Shown here in pieces: positions 1 to 7,959 of a DNA stretch of 64,000 bases (positions within the stretch are counted from its first letter, which is position 1; each line of letters begins with the position of its first letter). Position numbers and translations under genes: made by a program. This stretch comes from Segatella copri (GTDB lineage Bacteria; Bacteroidota; Bacteroidia; Bacteroidales; Bacteroidaceae). The notes beneath the pieces are model-generated. The model made no database searches and was not told where the DNA came from. It saw only the letters and a program-made list of their open reading frames with translations. The stretch is taken from contig NZ_CP156892.1 in the NCBI RefSeq assembly GCF_019249795.2, positions 186,001 through 250,000 on the forward strand, given 5' to 3'.

Positions 1-240
1 GGCTGCACCTGCCAAAAGGTGACAATAGCCCAAAAGACGTTGCGGCTGGATATACTTATCTGCCACAATGCCCATCAATGTAGGCATAAAAATAGATACG
101 ATTCCCTGTATGGTATAGAACCAGGAAATCTCGGCACCCATCCCAGCCTTGCCGAGATAGTTGCCCATAGACGTAAGATAAGCTCCCCAAACTGCAAACT
201 CCAGGAAGTTCATCACTGCTAGGCGTACTTTCAGATTCAT
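1..240 (-). CDS. Nucleoside permease-like MFS transporter, N-terminal part (runs off the window)
   Basis: The reading frame starts at the ATG at 240 and is open to the window edge, giving the first 80 residues. The N-terminus (MNLKVRLAVMNFLEFAVWGA) followed by a GNYLGKAG loop, a second hydrophobic segment and the short loop ADKYIQPQR matches the first two membrane helices of NupG-type nucleoside:H+ symporters of Bacteroidota. The protein would sit in the inner membrane. A TATCTTTG-like -7 box lies at 275-282 on this strand. The substrate is inferred from family resemblance only. Confidence 0.75.
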   Translation of the reverse strand, partial: MNLKVRLAVMNFLEFAVWGAYLTSMGNYLGKAGMGAEISWFYTIQGIVSIFMPTLMGIVADKYIQPQRLLGYCHLLAGAA

Positions 241-274
241 AGTTTAATGTCTTTTTATTATAAAATATTAGCTG

Positions 275-282
275 CAAAGATA
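275..282 (-). promoter_or_regulatory. -7 box for the permease gene
   Basis: Reads TATCTTTG on the minus strand, 35 nt before the ATG at 240. It matches the Bacteroidota TAnnTTTG consensus; no clear -33 TTTG was found. Confidence 0.5.
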
Positions 283-356
283 CAAATTTTCGGGTAAAAA
301 GCACACGATTTTGAAGATTATCCGCATGAAAGCTAGCATATTTAACAAATTATGTG

Positions 357-364
357 TATTTTTG
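357..364 (+). promoter_or_regulatory. -7 box for the chromate transporter pair
   Basis: TATTTTTG about 50 nt before the ATG at 414, fitting the Bacteroidota TAnnTTTG consensus and followed by GCAG, a common start context in this window. The -33 element is not obvious. Confidence 0.5.
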
Positions 365-413
365 CAGCCGATTTCAACAGATATAAGAGAAAAATAATAT
401 AGAAGCAACTGAT

Positions 414-950
414 ATGTTAGTAAAATTTTTCCTCACGTGCAATAAAATCGGGGCATTCACGCTAGGTGGAGGCTACGCCATGATACCGATCATGGAACAG
501 GAATTTGTAGACAAGAACCAGTGGATGAACAAACAGGAGTTCATGGATATCATGGTAGTGGCTCAGACCACTCCGGGCATCTTCGCCATCGACATGGCGA
601 GTCATATCGGCTATAAGCTGAAGGGAGTCTGGGGAGGCATTGTGGGTGCCATAGGCATCGCCCTGCCTTCTATCATCGCCATTCTCATCATCGCCATGTT
701 CTTCCAGCATTTCAAGGACAATTATTGGGTGGGTAAGTTCTTCATGGGTGTGCGCCCTGCCGTGGTAGCGCTCATTGCTGCGCCTTGCTTCAAGATGGCA
801 AAGACGGCAAACATCAACCGCTACAACATCTGGATTCCCGTTGTCTGCTGTCTGCTGATTGCAGCTTTCGGTATCTCCCCTATCTACATCATCATCGCAG
901 CCGGTGTGCTGGGCTGGCTCTATGGAAAGGTAAAAAAAGTAAAAAGGTAA
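414..950 (+). CDS. Short-chain chromate transporter (CHR) family protein, first of a pair
   Basis: A 178-residue hydrophobic protein with CHR signatures: GGGYAMIPIMEQE near residues 18-30, TTPGIFAIDMASHIGY near 52-67, and a later VRPAVVALI segment. Full-length ChrA proteins have two such halves of about 190 residues; here the halves are separate genes. In this family short CHR proteins usually work as heterodimers of opposite topology in the inner membrane. The partner begins 14 nt downstream. The C-terminal lysine-rich tail is encoded by a GGTAAAAAAAGTAAAAA-type tract that recurs in intergenic regions of this window, so the gene end may have been extended by that repeat. The substrate could be chromate or another anion; family sure, substrate not. 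Confidence 0.85.
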   Translation: MLVKFFLTCNKIGAFTLGGGYAMIPIMEQEFVDKNQWMNKQEFMDIMVVAQTTPGIFAIDMASHIGYKLKGVWGGIVGAIGIALPSIIAILIIAMFFQHFKDNYWVGKFFMGVRPAVVALIAAPCFKMAKTANINRYNIWIPVVCCLLIAAFGISPIYIIIAAGVLGWLYGKVKKVKR

Positions 951-964
951 AAAATATAGAGATT

Positions 965-1537
965 ATGCTATTTCTAAAGTTATTTCTGATATTTACCAAG
1001 ATTGGTACATTTAATTTTGGTGGCGGATATGCGATGCTTTCGCTCATCCATAACGAGACGGTAGTGAAGAACCATTGGCTTACCAATGCTGAGTTTACGG
1101 ATATTGTGGCTATCAGCCAGTCTACACCGGGACCTATCGGAATCAACTGTGCCACCTACGTAGGTTATACCGCCTGCCTTCACGACGGCTATCCTACTTG
1201 GGCAGCCTGTCTGAGTTCGGTATTGGCTTCGCTCTCCATCATGTGGCTGCCTTTCATCATCATGATTCTCATCAGCCGCTATCTGATTACGCACAAGGAT
1301 TCTAAAATCGTAAAGGATATCTTTGCGGGACTCCGCCCTGCCATCATCGGACTGATAGCTGCTGCCGCCGTTCTCCTGATGAATAAAGAGAACTTCGGAT
1401 CACCAACCGACAATCCGTTTGTCTTCGGAGCAAGCATCGTGCTGTTTCTGGCTGCTTTCTACTTCACAAAATTCAGAAAGACCAACCCTATCCTGCTGCT
1501 TTTCATCTGCGGTATCATCGGAATGGTTATCTTCTAA
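965..1537 (+). CDS. Short-chain chromate transporter (CHR) family protein, second of a pair
   Basis: A 190-residue protein when started at the ATG at 965. A longer in-frame reading from 785 would overlap the upstream gene and adds a non-hydrophobic stretch, so it was not chosen. It carries the CHR motifs FGGGYAMLSLIHNETV near residues 18-33 and STPGPIGINCATYVGY near 51-66, then GLRPAIIGLI. The rest is membrane helices ending in a hydrophobic C-terminus. It is co-transcribed with the preceding CHR gene (14-nt gap) and probably forms a heterodimer with it. Chromate efflux is the family label, but gut bacteria may use these for other oxyanions. Confidence 0.85.
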   Translation: MLFLKLFLIFTKIGTFNFGGGYAMLSLIHNETVVKNHWLTNAEFTDIVAISQSTPGPIGINCATYVGYTACLHDGYPTWAACLSSVLASLSIMWLPFIIMILISRYLITHKDSKIVKDIFAGLRPAIIGLIAAAAVLLMNKENFGSPTDNPFVFGASIVLFLAAFYFTKFRKTNPILLLFICGIIGMVIF

Positions 1538-1611
1538 ACATCGCCCTGCGGTCTGAACCAACGGCCTCCAGCCGATGGGTAAGACAAGAGGCTAATGCCT
1601 TCAGATAGGGA

Positions 1612-1694
1612 CAAAAAAAATTGATTGTCTCACGACAACCAATCTTTTATTAACCTTAATAATCTAATACCATGAAAAACACGATGCAAAGGTA
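1612..1694 (-). ncRNA. Possible short transcript: promoter box plus intrinsic terminator, no gene
   Basis: On the minus strand a TACCTTTG -7 box (1687-1694) is followed within about 60 nt by a hairpin with arms at 1634-1644 and 1619-1629 and a run of eight T. This gives a transcript of roughly 60-70 nt with no open frame of note. On the plus strand the same hairpin could end chrA transcription, and a nine-codon ATG frame (1672-1701) follows it. Either strand could be the functional one. Confidence 0.35.
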
Positions 1695-1743
1695 CAAATA
1701 ATCTTGTAACCTGCAATAGTTTATAGCAAAAAACTTCAAGAAT

Positions 1744-2391
1744 TTAACTCTCCTTAAAAGTTTTACCATTCCAATTATATTTTCTTTGCACTTTTATTGC
1801 ATTTATAGCCTTCTTATCGTCAGCAGACACGAAAGGTAAAGCCAAGCGCACTACGAGGCTGTTTTCATGTTGCAGGAGCAAAGCACTCACGATTTTGAGT
1901 TCAATTTTCCCCTTGAGTTCCTCAAACTTAGCCTCGCTCATCGTATCGGGTTTGGCAACAAGACCGGAAGCCAGTTGCTGCAAAGATTTCCCATCGAAAA
2001 TCCTGCTGGCATCCTGCTCTTGCCAATCCTGATTAAAGAGATAGAGTTCACTCTCCTTCTCTACTCCGGCAAAAGTCTTCACCACGCAAAGCAGCGAATC
2101 GCCGTTAGCCGATGGCAGTTTCTTCATCTGCAAAGTAGCGCTCTTACTCGTTCTCAACTGAACGAAATCTGCAGTCAGCGTATCCATCACACTCGTTTCG
2201 CCTAAAAGATTCTTCACTTCTGCCTTCACTCCCATCTCCTGCAGCTCAGCAAATTCCAGCCGCAGGTTGTGGTTGAGATAAGGCACAACAGAATCGGGCA
2301 TCGAAACCAGCAAGTCCTTCATCGACTTGGCTTCCATGCCCATACTTGCCATCATCAGGCAAGCACATAATATATATTTTATCTTCTTCAT
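1744..2391 (-). CDS. DUF3256 family secreted protein
   Basis: A 215-residue protein started at the ATG at 2391. The frame is open further up to 2469, but that part overlaps the upstream 34-residue gene, and the chosen start gives a clean signal peptide (MKKIKYILCACLMMASMGMEA). The mature N-terminus (MKDLLVSMPDSVVPYLNHNL) is the hallmark of DUF3256, a Bacteroidota-specific periplasmic or surface family of unknown role. No catalytic motif is visible. The stop of the 34-residue gene sits 2 nt upstream, so the two are translationally coupled and form an operon with the 75-residue membrane protein. Family sure; function unknown. Confidence 0.85.
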   Translation of the reverse strand: MKKIKYILCACLMMASMGMEAKSMKDLLVSMPDSVVPYLNHNLRLEFAELQEMGVKAEVKNLLGETSVMDTLTADFVQLRTSKSATLQMKKLPSANGDSLLCVVKTFAGVEKESELYLFNQDWQEQDASRIFDGKSLQQLASGLVAKPDTMSEAKFEELKGKIELKIVSALLLQHENSLVVRLALPFVSADDKKAINAIKVQRKYNWNGKTFKES

Positions 2392-2393
2392 CA

Positions 2394-2498
2394 CTACAAT
2401 TCCTTCGACCACTTCTTTCCCCAAGGAGTAAAGAGCCATATCAAAAATGCTGTTGCAGGAACCAAGCATATTGCAAAAGTTAAAGCCAATGTATTCAT
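2394..2498 (-). CDS. 34-residue single-pass membrane protein
   Basis: ATG at 2498, TAG at 2394-2396. The frame encodes one hydrophobic helix (LALTFAICLVPATAFLIWLF) followed by a short basic, tryptophan-rich tail (TPWGKKWSKEL). It starts 4 nt after the stop of the 75-residue protein and ends 2 nt before the DUF3256 start, the spacing of a real operon member. Its length, charge layout and conserved-looking PWGKKW tail suggest an inner-membrane microprotein with the tail in the cytoplasm. Function unknown; it would be missed by most length cut-offs. Confidence 0.7.
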   Translation of the reverse strand: MNTLALTFAICLVPATAFLIWLFTPWGKKWSKEL

Positions 2499-2502
2499 AC
2501 TC

Positions 2503-2730
2503 TTAACGTTTAGAAATTACATAACCAATAATTGATAAGACTGCAGCCAACACTACGCCCAACAAAATGGCACTTATGGTACCGCTTTCATTAGTCTCAA
2601 CTATACCAAATAATGCAGCCAACCCACCTAAAACCATAATAGTATAGGTGGATTTACTCATATCAAAGAAATACTTTACTACAGTTTCCTTGGTAAATTT
2701 TTCCTTTTCTCTATCTTCTCTTGCAGTCAT
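2503..2730 (-). CDS. Small two-helix membrane protein
   Basis: A 75-residue protein: a charged N-terminal cytoplasmic part (MTAREDREKEKFTKETVV), then two predicted membrane helices near residues 29-45 and 51-71 with a short NESG turn between them. It is the first gene of a three-gene operon with the 34-residue microprotein and the DUF3256 protein. A minus-strand TAATTTTG box (2748-2755) lies close upstream. I do not recognise a named family. The operon context suggests an envelope role, by inference. Confidence 0.7.
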   Translation of the reverse strand: MTAREDREKEKFTKETVVKYFFDMSKSTYTIMVLGGLAALFGIVETNESGTISAILLGVVLAAVLSIIGYVISKR

Positions 2731-2820
2731 ATTTCTCTATTTTCCGACAAAATTACGGAAAATAAATGTAACTTGCAAATGATTTGCTCATTTTCTTTCG
2801 AAATTTAACCTAAAAAAGAC

Positions 2821-2862
2821 GAAAAAGAGGAAAGCGCTTCATTACGAAACACTTTCCTCTAA
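2821..2862 (-). terminator. Intrinsic terminator of ppdK
   Basis: Stem GAGGAAAG (2827-2834) paired with CTTTCCTC (2852-2859), followed on the minus strand by a T-rich tract, just after the ppdK stop. Confidence 0.8.
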
Positions 2863-2903
2863 TTATCTAATCATTAATCGTACAATCTTCTTTCAGAAGA
2901 GAT

Positions 2904-5624
2904 TTACTCCTCTACAGCAGCCTGTGCCGCCGCAAGTCTGGCGATAGGCACGCGGAATGGTGAGCAAGATGCGTAGTTCATACCGACCTTAGCGCAGAAC
3001 TTAACTGATGAAGGCTCACCACCGTGCTCACCACAGATACCTGTGCGGAGGTTAGGACGGGTAGCACGACCATTCTCAACAGCCATCTTGATGAGCTGAC
3101 CAACACCCTCCTGGTCGAGAACCTGGAATGGGTCAACCTTCAAGATCTTCTTCTCCATGTATGCAGGGAGGAATGAAGCGATGTCATCACGAGAATAACC
3201 GAAGGTCATCTGTGTCAAGTCGTTAGTACCGAATGAGAAGTACTGAGCCTCCTCTGCAATCTGACCTGCTGTAAGGGCAGCACGAGGAATCTCAATCATG
3301 GTACCAATCTCAAATTCTACCTCTACGCCGTACTCAGCGAATACCTCCTTAGAAGTAGCGAGAATGATAGACTTCTGCTGCTTGAGCTCCTGAACGGTAC
3401 CGATGAGCGGAACCATGATTTCAGGACATGGGTTGTAACCCTCCTTCTTCAACTCGCAAGCTGCACCGAGGATGGCACGGGTCTGCATGGCCGTAATCTC
3501 TGGGAATGTGATACCGAGACGGCAACCGCGATGACCGAGCATAGGGTTGTTCTCTGCCAGAGAGTTTACACGCTTCTTGATTTCCTCTACGCTTACACCC
3601 ATCTCCTTAGCCATGGTCTCCTGACCAGCCAAATCGTGAGGTACGAACTCGTGGAGAGGTGGGTCGAGCAAGCGGATGTTCACGTGGCAGCCATCCATTG
3701 CCTTGAGGATTCCATAGAAGTCAGCCTTCTGATATGGGAGGAGCTTGGCAAGTGCCTTCTCACGACCCTCTACAGAGTCTGCCAGAATCATCTCACGCAT
3801 AGCTACAATCTTCTGATCATCGAAGAACATGTGCTCTGTACGTGTCAGACCGATACCCTTGGCGCCGAATGCACGGGCTACCTCAGCATCGTGTGGAGTA
3901 TCCGCATTGGTACGGATTTCCATCTTTGTATACTTGTCGCAGAGATCCATCAGCTCCTTGAAGTCGCCTGAAAGTTCTGCAGCCTTTGTCTCAATCTGTC
4001 CTGCGTAAACCTGACCTGTAGTACCGTTCAGAGAGATATAATCACCCTCCTTGTAAACAACGCCTTCAATCTCTACAGTCTTAGTCTTGTAATCTACGTT
4101 GATAGAGCCGGCGCCTGATACACAGCACTTACCCATACCACGGGCTACAACGGCAGCGTGAGAAGTCATACCACCACGAGCGGTAAGGATACCCTCAGCA
4201 GCTGACATACCAGCGAGGTCTTCTGGAGATGTTTCGATACGAACCATGATCACCTTCTTGCCGTCCTCATGCCACTCCTGAGCATCGTCTGCATGGAATA
4301 CAATCTGACCGCAGGCAGCACCTGGAGATGCAGGGAGGCCCTGTGTGATGACCTTAGCCTTAGAAAGAGCCAGCTTATCGAATACTGGATGCAAAAGCTC
4401 ATCAAGTTTCTGAGGCTCACAGCGCAGGATAGCAGTCTTCTCATCAATCATACCCTCGTGGAGGAGATCCATGGCAATCTTCACCATAGCTGTACCTGTA
4501 CGCTTACCATTACGAGTCTGGAGGAACCAGAGTTTGCCTTCCTGTACGGTGAACTCCATATCCTGCATATCGTGATAGTGGTGCTCCAGCTTATCCTGCA
4601 GCGCGTCGAGTTCCTTATAGAGTTCAGGCATAGCCTCTTCCATAGAAGGATACTTGGCAGCACGCTCCTCTTCAGAGATACCTGCACGCTCAGCCCAGCG
4701 CTGAGAACCAATCTTTGTAATCTGCTGTGGAGTACGGATACCGGCTACCACGTCCTCACCCTGTGCGTTGATAAGATACTCACCATTGAAGAGATTCTCA
4801 CCATTACCAGCGTCACGTGAGAAGCAAACACCTGTAGCAGATGTATCGCCCATGTTACCGAATACCATCGCCATGACAGATACGGCAGTACCCCACTCAT
4901 CAGGAATACCTTCCATCTTGCGGTAGAGGATAGCACGCTCGTTCATCCAAGAACGGAACACAGCGCAGATAGCGCCCCAGAGCTGATCGATTGGGTTGGT
5001 AGGGAAATCCTGACCGGTCTGCTCCTTGATGGCAGCCTTGAAGAGTTCAACGAGCTTCTTGAGCGACTCTACAGAGAGATCCTTGTCAAGTGTAACGCCC
5101 TGCTCTTCCTTCACCTTTTCGATGATAGCCTCAAATGGGTCGATATCTTCCTTGTTTACAGGCTTCAATCCCATAACGACGTCACCGTACATCTGTACGA
5201 AACGGCGATATGAATCGTATACGAAATGAGGGTTACCGGTCTTCTTGACCAATCCCTCAGCTACTTCGTCATTCAAACCGAGGTTGAGGATGGTATCCAT
5301 CATACCAGGCATAGATGCGCGTGCACCTGAGCGTACTGATACGAGGAGTGGATTCTCTACAGAACCGAACTTGCTGTTCATCAATGCCTCAGTATGAGCC
5401 ACAGCAGCCATCACTTCGTCCTGAAGAAGTTCTTTGATTTTTTCCTCACCCACTTCATAATATTCATTACAAGTGTCTGTAGTAATGGTGAAACCTGGAG
5501 GAACTGGTACACCAATCAGGTTCATTTCGGCAAGGTTTGCGCCTTTACCACCAAGTACTTCTCGCATTTGGGCATTGCCTTCTGCTTTTCCGTTTCCGAA
5601 TGTATAAACTCTTTTTTCGTTCAT
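2904..5624 (-). CDS. ppdK: Pyruvate, phosphate dikinase
   Basis: A 906-residue cytoplasmic enzyme, the family's usual length, that interconverts pyruvate + ATP + Pi and phosphoenolpyruvate + AMP + PPi; in anaerobic Bacteroidota it links PEP and pyruvate pools. Domains in order: N-terminal ATP-grasp (VYTFGNGKAEGNAQMREVLG at the start, LVSVRSGARASMPGMMDT near 94-111), the phosphohistidine swivel domain with catalytic His489 in GGMTSHAAVVARGMGK, and the C-terminal PEP-binding barrel with GTNDLTQMTFGYSRDD and the cysteine loop TGICGEHGGEP. It stands alone, with its own promoter (-7 at 5682-5689, CAAA complement at 5710-5713, 20-nt spacer) and terminator. No odd features. Confidence 0.97.
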   Translation of the reverse strand: MNEKRVYTFGNGKAEGNAQMREVLGGKGANLAEMNLIGVPVPPGFTITTDTCNEYYEVGEEKIKELLQDEVMAAVAHTEALMNSKFGSVENPLLVSVRSGARASMPGMMDTILNLGLNDEVAEGLVKKTGNPHFVYDSYRRFVQMYGDVVMGLKPVNKEDIDPFEAIIEKVKEEQGVTLDKDLSVESLKKLVELFKAAIKEQTGQDFPTNPIDQLWGAICAVFRSWMNERAILYRKMEGIPDEWGTAVSVMAMVFGNMGDTSATGVCFSRDAGNGENLFNGEYLINAQGEDVVAGIRTPQQITKIGSQRWAERAGISEEERAAKYPSMEEAMPELYKELDALQDKLEHHYHDMQDMEFTVQEGKLWFLQTRNGKRTGTAMVKIAMDLLHEGMIDEKTAILRCEPQKLDELLHPVFDKLALSKAKVITQGLPASPGAACGQIVFHADDAQEWHEDGKKVIMVRIETSPEDLAGMSAAEGILTARGGMTSHAAVVARGMGKCCVSGAGSINVDYKTKTVEIEGVVYKEGDYISLNGTTGQVYAGQIETKAAELSGDFKELMDLCDKYTKMEIRTNADTPHDAEVARAFGAKGIGLTRTEHMFFDDQKIVAMREMILADSVEGREKALAKLLPYQKADFYGILKAMDGCHVNIRLLDPPLHEFVPHDLAGQETMAKEMGVSVEEIKKRVNSLAENNPMLGHRGCRLGITFPEITAMQTRAILGAACELKKEGYNPCPEIMVPLIGTVQELKQQKSIILATSKEVFAEYGVEVEFEIGTMIEIPRAALTAGQIAEEAQYFSFGTNDLTQMTFGYSRDDIASFLPAYMEKKILKVDPFQVLDQEGVGQLIKMAVENGRATRPNLRTGICGEHGGEPSSVKFCAKVGMNYASCSPFRVPIARLAAAQAAVEE

Positions 5625-5681
5625 AATTGTTATAGGTATATATTTTATTTCGTTTTACGTTGCTAACTATTAATTGTAATG

Positions 5682-5713
5682 CAAAGATACGATTTTTATT
5701 TGATACTACCAAA
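5682..5713 (-). promoter_or_regulatory. ppdK promoter
   Basis: Minus-strand TATCTTTG (5682-5689) with TTTG (5710-5713) separated by exactly 20 nt, a full Bacteroidota -33/-7 pair, about 60 nt before the ppdK ATG. Confidence 0.75.
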
Positions 5714-5889
5714 CTTTTATACGCTTTTTTGCTATCCCGAGATTACATTTTATACTGTTGACGCACACACGGGCAGAAAATTAACAATCCCGTATACGAT
5801 AGAAAGATATTTGACGAATCTGAAAGTGCGTCTCTCGGGATTGCAGCCTGCATTCTGATGTTTTTTGCCTCCCTGCCGATGCGCCCGAA

Positions 5890-5970
5890 ACTGCGTCACG
5901 ACGTAGCGATGGCTACGTCCCGACGCAGTGCCAGACACGTCGCGACGTAGCAACGGCTGCGTCGGGACGT
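5890..5970. repeat. Two adjacent GC-rich imperfect palindromes
   Basis: The first hairpin has arms 5890-5907 and 5911-5929 (16 of 18 positions pair; loop GAT). The second spans 5938-5970 with a similar CGACGTAGC core and an AAC loop. The two units share CGACGTAGC/GCTACGTC-type sequence, so they look like copies of one palindromic module. They stand out as GC-rich in an AT-rich spacer and lie immediately beside the large foldback that follows. Confidence 0.7.
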
Positions 5971-5972
5971 AA

Positions 5973-6405
5973 TTTAAAGGTAAAAGGGCGTTTAAAGGTA
6001 AAAAAGTAAAAAGGTAAAAAAGTAAAAAGATTATCGGGCGATAACAAAAGTAACAAAAGTAACAGGTGACCTCTGATGTAAAAATGTGAATGTGAATGTG
6101 AATGTGAAATGTAAGTGAAGAAAAAAGAATGCATGTAATGATATAATATCATTTAATTCCAATATAATAAGGTACGCGCGTACGTACAATTAAAATATAT
6201 ACTATCAAAAATCATCAATAAACAGCCTCGACAAAAGGATACACATGACAGTCCGTTTTCTTCACTTACATTTCAAATTCACATTCACATTCACATTTTA
6301 TCCCTTTACAAACACCGAATGTTACCTGTTACTTTTGTTACTTTTGTTATCGCCTGATAATCTTTTTACTTTTTTACCTTTAAACGCCTTTTCACCTTTA
6401 AAAGC
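5973..6405. repeat. Large intergenic foldback (about 140-bp inverted arms)
   Basis: The left arm (about 5973-6125) and right arm (about 6257-6405) are inverted copies. In the same order both hold GCGTTTAAAGGTAAAAAAG, GATTATCgGGCGATAAC, two AAAAGTAAC units, ACAGGT, and three to four GTGAAT units ending GAAATGTAAGTGAAGAAAA. Identity is high except for a patch after ACAGGT, and the left arm has one extra 16-bp GGTAAAAAAGTAAAAA unit. The approximately 130-bp centre contains the perfect palindrome GTACGCGCGTAC (6172-6183). No gene is present in 5625-6482 apart from the ppdK and rlmD promoters. Confidence 0.85.
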
Positions 6406-6423
6406 AAATAATTTGGGACAACT

Positions 6424-6455
6424 CTTGCATTTCTCATAAAATTGCAGTATCTTTG
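6424..6455 (+). promoter_or_regulatory. rlmD promoter
   Basis: TATCTTTG (6448-6455) with a CTTG -33-like box at 6424-6427, spacer 20 nt, 28 nt before the ATG. Confidence 0.65.
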
Positions 6456-6482
6456 CACCCATAAAAAATACAAAACATTATT

Positions 6483-7934
6483 ATGGCAAGAAAACGTAAA
6501 CCATTACCTCTGTTAGAGAACATCACCATCGAGGCAGTAGCAGCCGAGGGTAAGTGCATCACACGCGTAGATGAACAGGTCATCTTCGTACCTTTCTGTG
6601 TGCCAGGAGATGTTGTCGACTTGCAGGTAGTAAAGAAGAAACATAAGTATTGCGAAGCCAAGGTGGTTCGCTTCATCAAGAAGAGCGAGGTGCGACAGGA
6701 GCCTATGTGCGAGCACTTCGGCATCTGCGGCGGATGCAAATGGCAGAACCTGCCTTACGAAGAGCAGATCAAGGCTAAGCAGAAGCAGGTGGAAGACCAG
6801 CTCACCCGCATCGGAAAGATTGAACTACCTGAGTTCCGCCCTATCATGGGCAGCGTGAAGACTCAGGAGTACCGCAACAAGATAGAGTTCGGATGCAGCA
6901 ACAAGCGATGGTTCACCGCCGAGGAATTGGCTCAGCTCCCTCAGAAAGAGGATGATACCGTAACATCACTCAAGGAGCGCCACGCCCAGAACGCCATCGG
7001 TTTCCATATCACCGGAGCCTTCGACAAGATTTATCCTATCAAGAAGTGCTGGCTGATGGATGACCTCTGCAACGAGATCCGCAACTTCGTATTCGAATAT
7101 GCTGATTCTCACGACTATACCTTCTACGACCTGCGTGAGCAGCATGGTTTGCTCCGCAACATGATGATTCGTAATTCGAACACCGGAGAGTGGATGCTCG
7201 TCTTCCAGTTCCACTACGATGAGGAGGGCGATGAGCAGAGAGCATTGGAGCTGATGCAGCAGGTGGCTGACAAGTTCCCTCAGATTACATCGCTCATGTA
7301 TGTAGACAACCAGAAGGGAAACGATACCATCAACGACCTGGAACTCAGCCTCTTCAAGGGCAACGACCATATCTACGAACTGATGGAAGACCTGAAGTTC
7401 AAGGTGGGTCCTAAGAGTTTCTACCAGACCAATACCGAGCAGGCTTACCACCTCTACTGCGTGGCCCGCGAGTTTGCCAACCTTACCGGAAATGAGCTGG
7501 TTTACGACCTCTATACCGGCACCGGAACCATCGCCAACTTCGTGGCACACAAGGCAAAGAAGGTAATCGGTATCGAGTACGTGCCAGAGGCCATAGAGGA
7601 TGCCAAGGTGAATTCTCAGGTGAACAACATCGAGAACACCCTCTTCTATGCAGGCGACATGAAGGATATCCTGACCAATGATTTCATCGCACAGCACGGT
7701 CGACCTGACGTCATCATCACCGACCCACCACGTGCCGGAATGCACCCAGACGTAATAAACGTCATTCTGAATGCAGCACCAAAGCGCATCGTATACGTAA
7801 GCTGCAACCCGGCAACCCAGGCACGCGACCTGCAGTTGATGGATGCGGAGTATAAGGTAGCTGCCGTACAGCCGGTGGATATGTTCCCTCATACCCCTCA
7901 CGTAGAGAACGTGGTATTGCTCGAAAAGAGATAA
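6483..7934 (+). CDS. rlmD: 23S rRNA (uracil-C5)-methyltransferase, RlmD/RumA type
   Basis: A 483-residue SAM-dependent RNA methyltransferase, probably making m5U in 23S rRNA (position 1939 in E. coli numbering). An N-terminal TRAM-like RNA-binding barrel covers about residues 10-65. The [4Fe-4S] cysteines are visible as C76, C82 and C85 in CEHFGICGGC, with a later KKC. The Rossmann methyltransferase core has the SAM loop VYDLYTGTGTIANF, the TDPPRAGMH motif and the catalytic cysteine in YVSCNPATQARDL. The porin gene follows 25 nt later. Bacteroidota often have two paralogues of this family, so the exact uridine modified is uncertain; the enzyme class is not. Confidence 0.93.
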   Translation: MARKRKPLPLLENITIEAVAAEGKCITRVDEQVIFVPFCVPGDVVDLQVVKKKHKYCEAKVVRFIKKSEVRQEPMCEHFGICGGCKWQNLPYEEQIKAKQKQVEDQLTRIGKIELPEFRPIMGSVKTQEYRNKIEFGCSNKRWFTAEELAQLPQKEDDTVTSLKERHAQNAIGFHITGAFDKIYPIKKCWLMDDLCNEIRNFVFEYADSHDYTFYDLREQHGLLRNMMIRNSNTGEWMLVFQFHYDEEGDEQRALELMQQVADKFPQITSLMYVDNQKGNDTINDLELSLFKGNDHIYELMEDLKFKVGPKSFYQTNTEQAYHLYCVAREFANLTGNELVYDLYTGTGTIANFVAHKAKKVIGIEYVPEAIEDAKVNSQVNNIENTLFYAGDMKDILTNDFIAQHGRPDVIITDPPRAGMHPDVINVILNAAPKRIVYVSCNPATQARDLQLMDAEYKVAAVQPVDMFPHTPHVENVVLLEKR

Positions 7935-7959
7935 ACCTAGAAATCAAAACAGAAACAAG

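Noticed and set aside
5913..6152. A 79-codon frame on the minus strand in the foldback
   Set aside because: Its product is low-complexity (Phe/Leu/His/Ser runs) derived from the inverted-repeat words.
6966..7901. A 311-codon open frame on the minus strand across rlmD
   Set aside because: It is the antisense shadow of a conserved enzyme gene; the translated product is Leu/His/Val-rich, has no domain pattern, and has no promoter or ribosome site.
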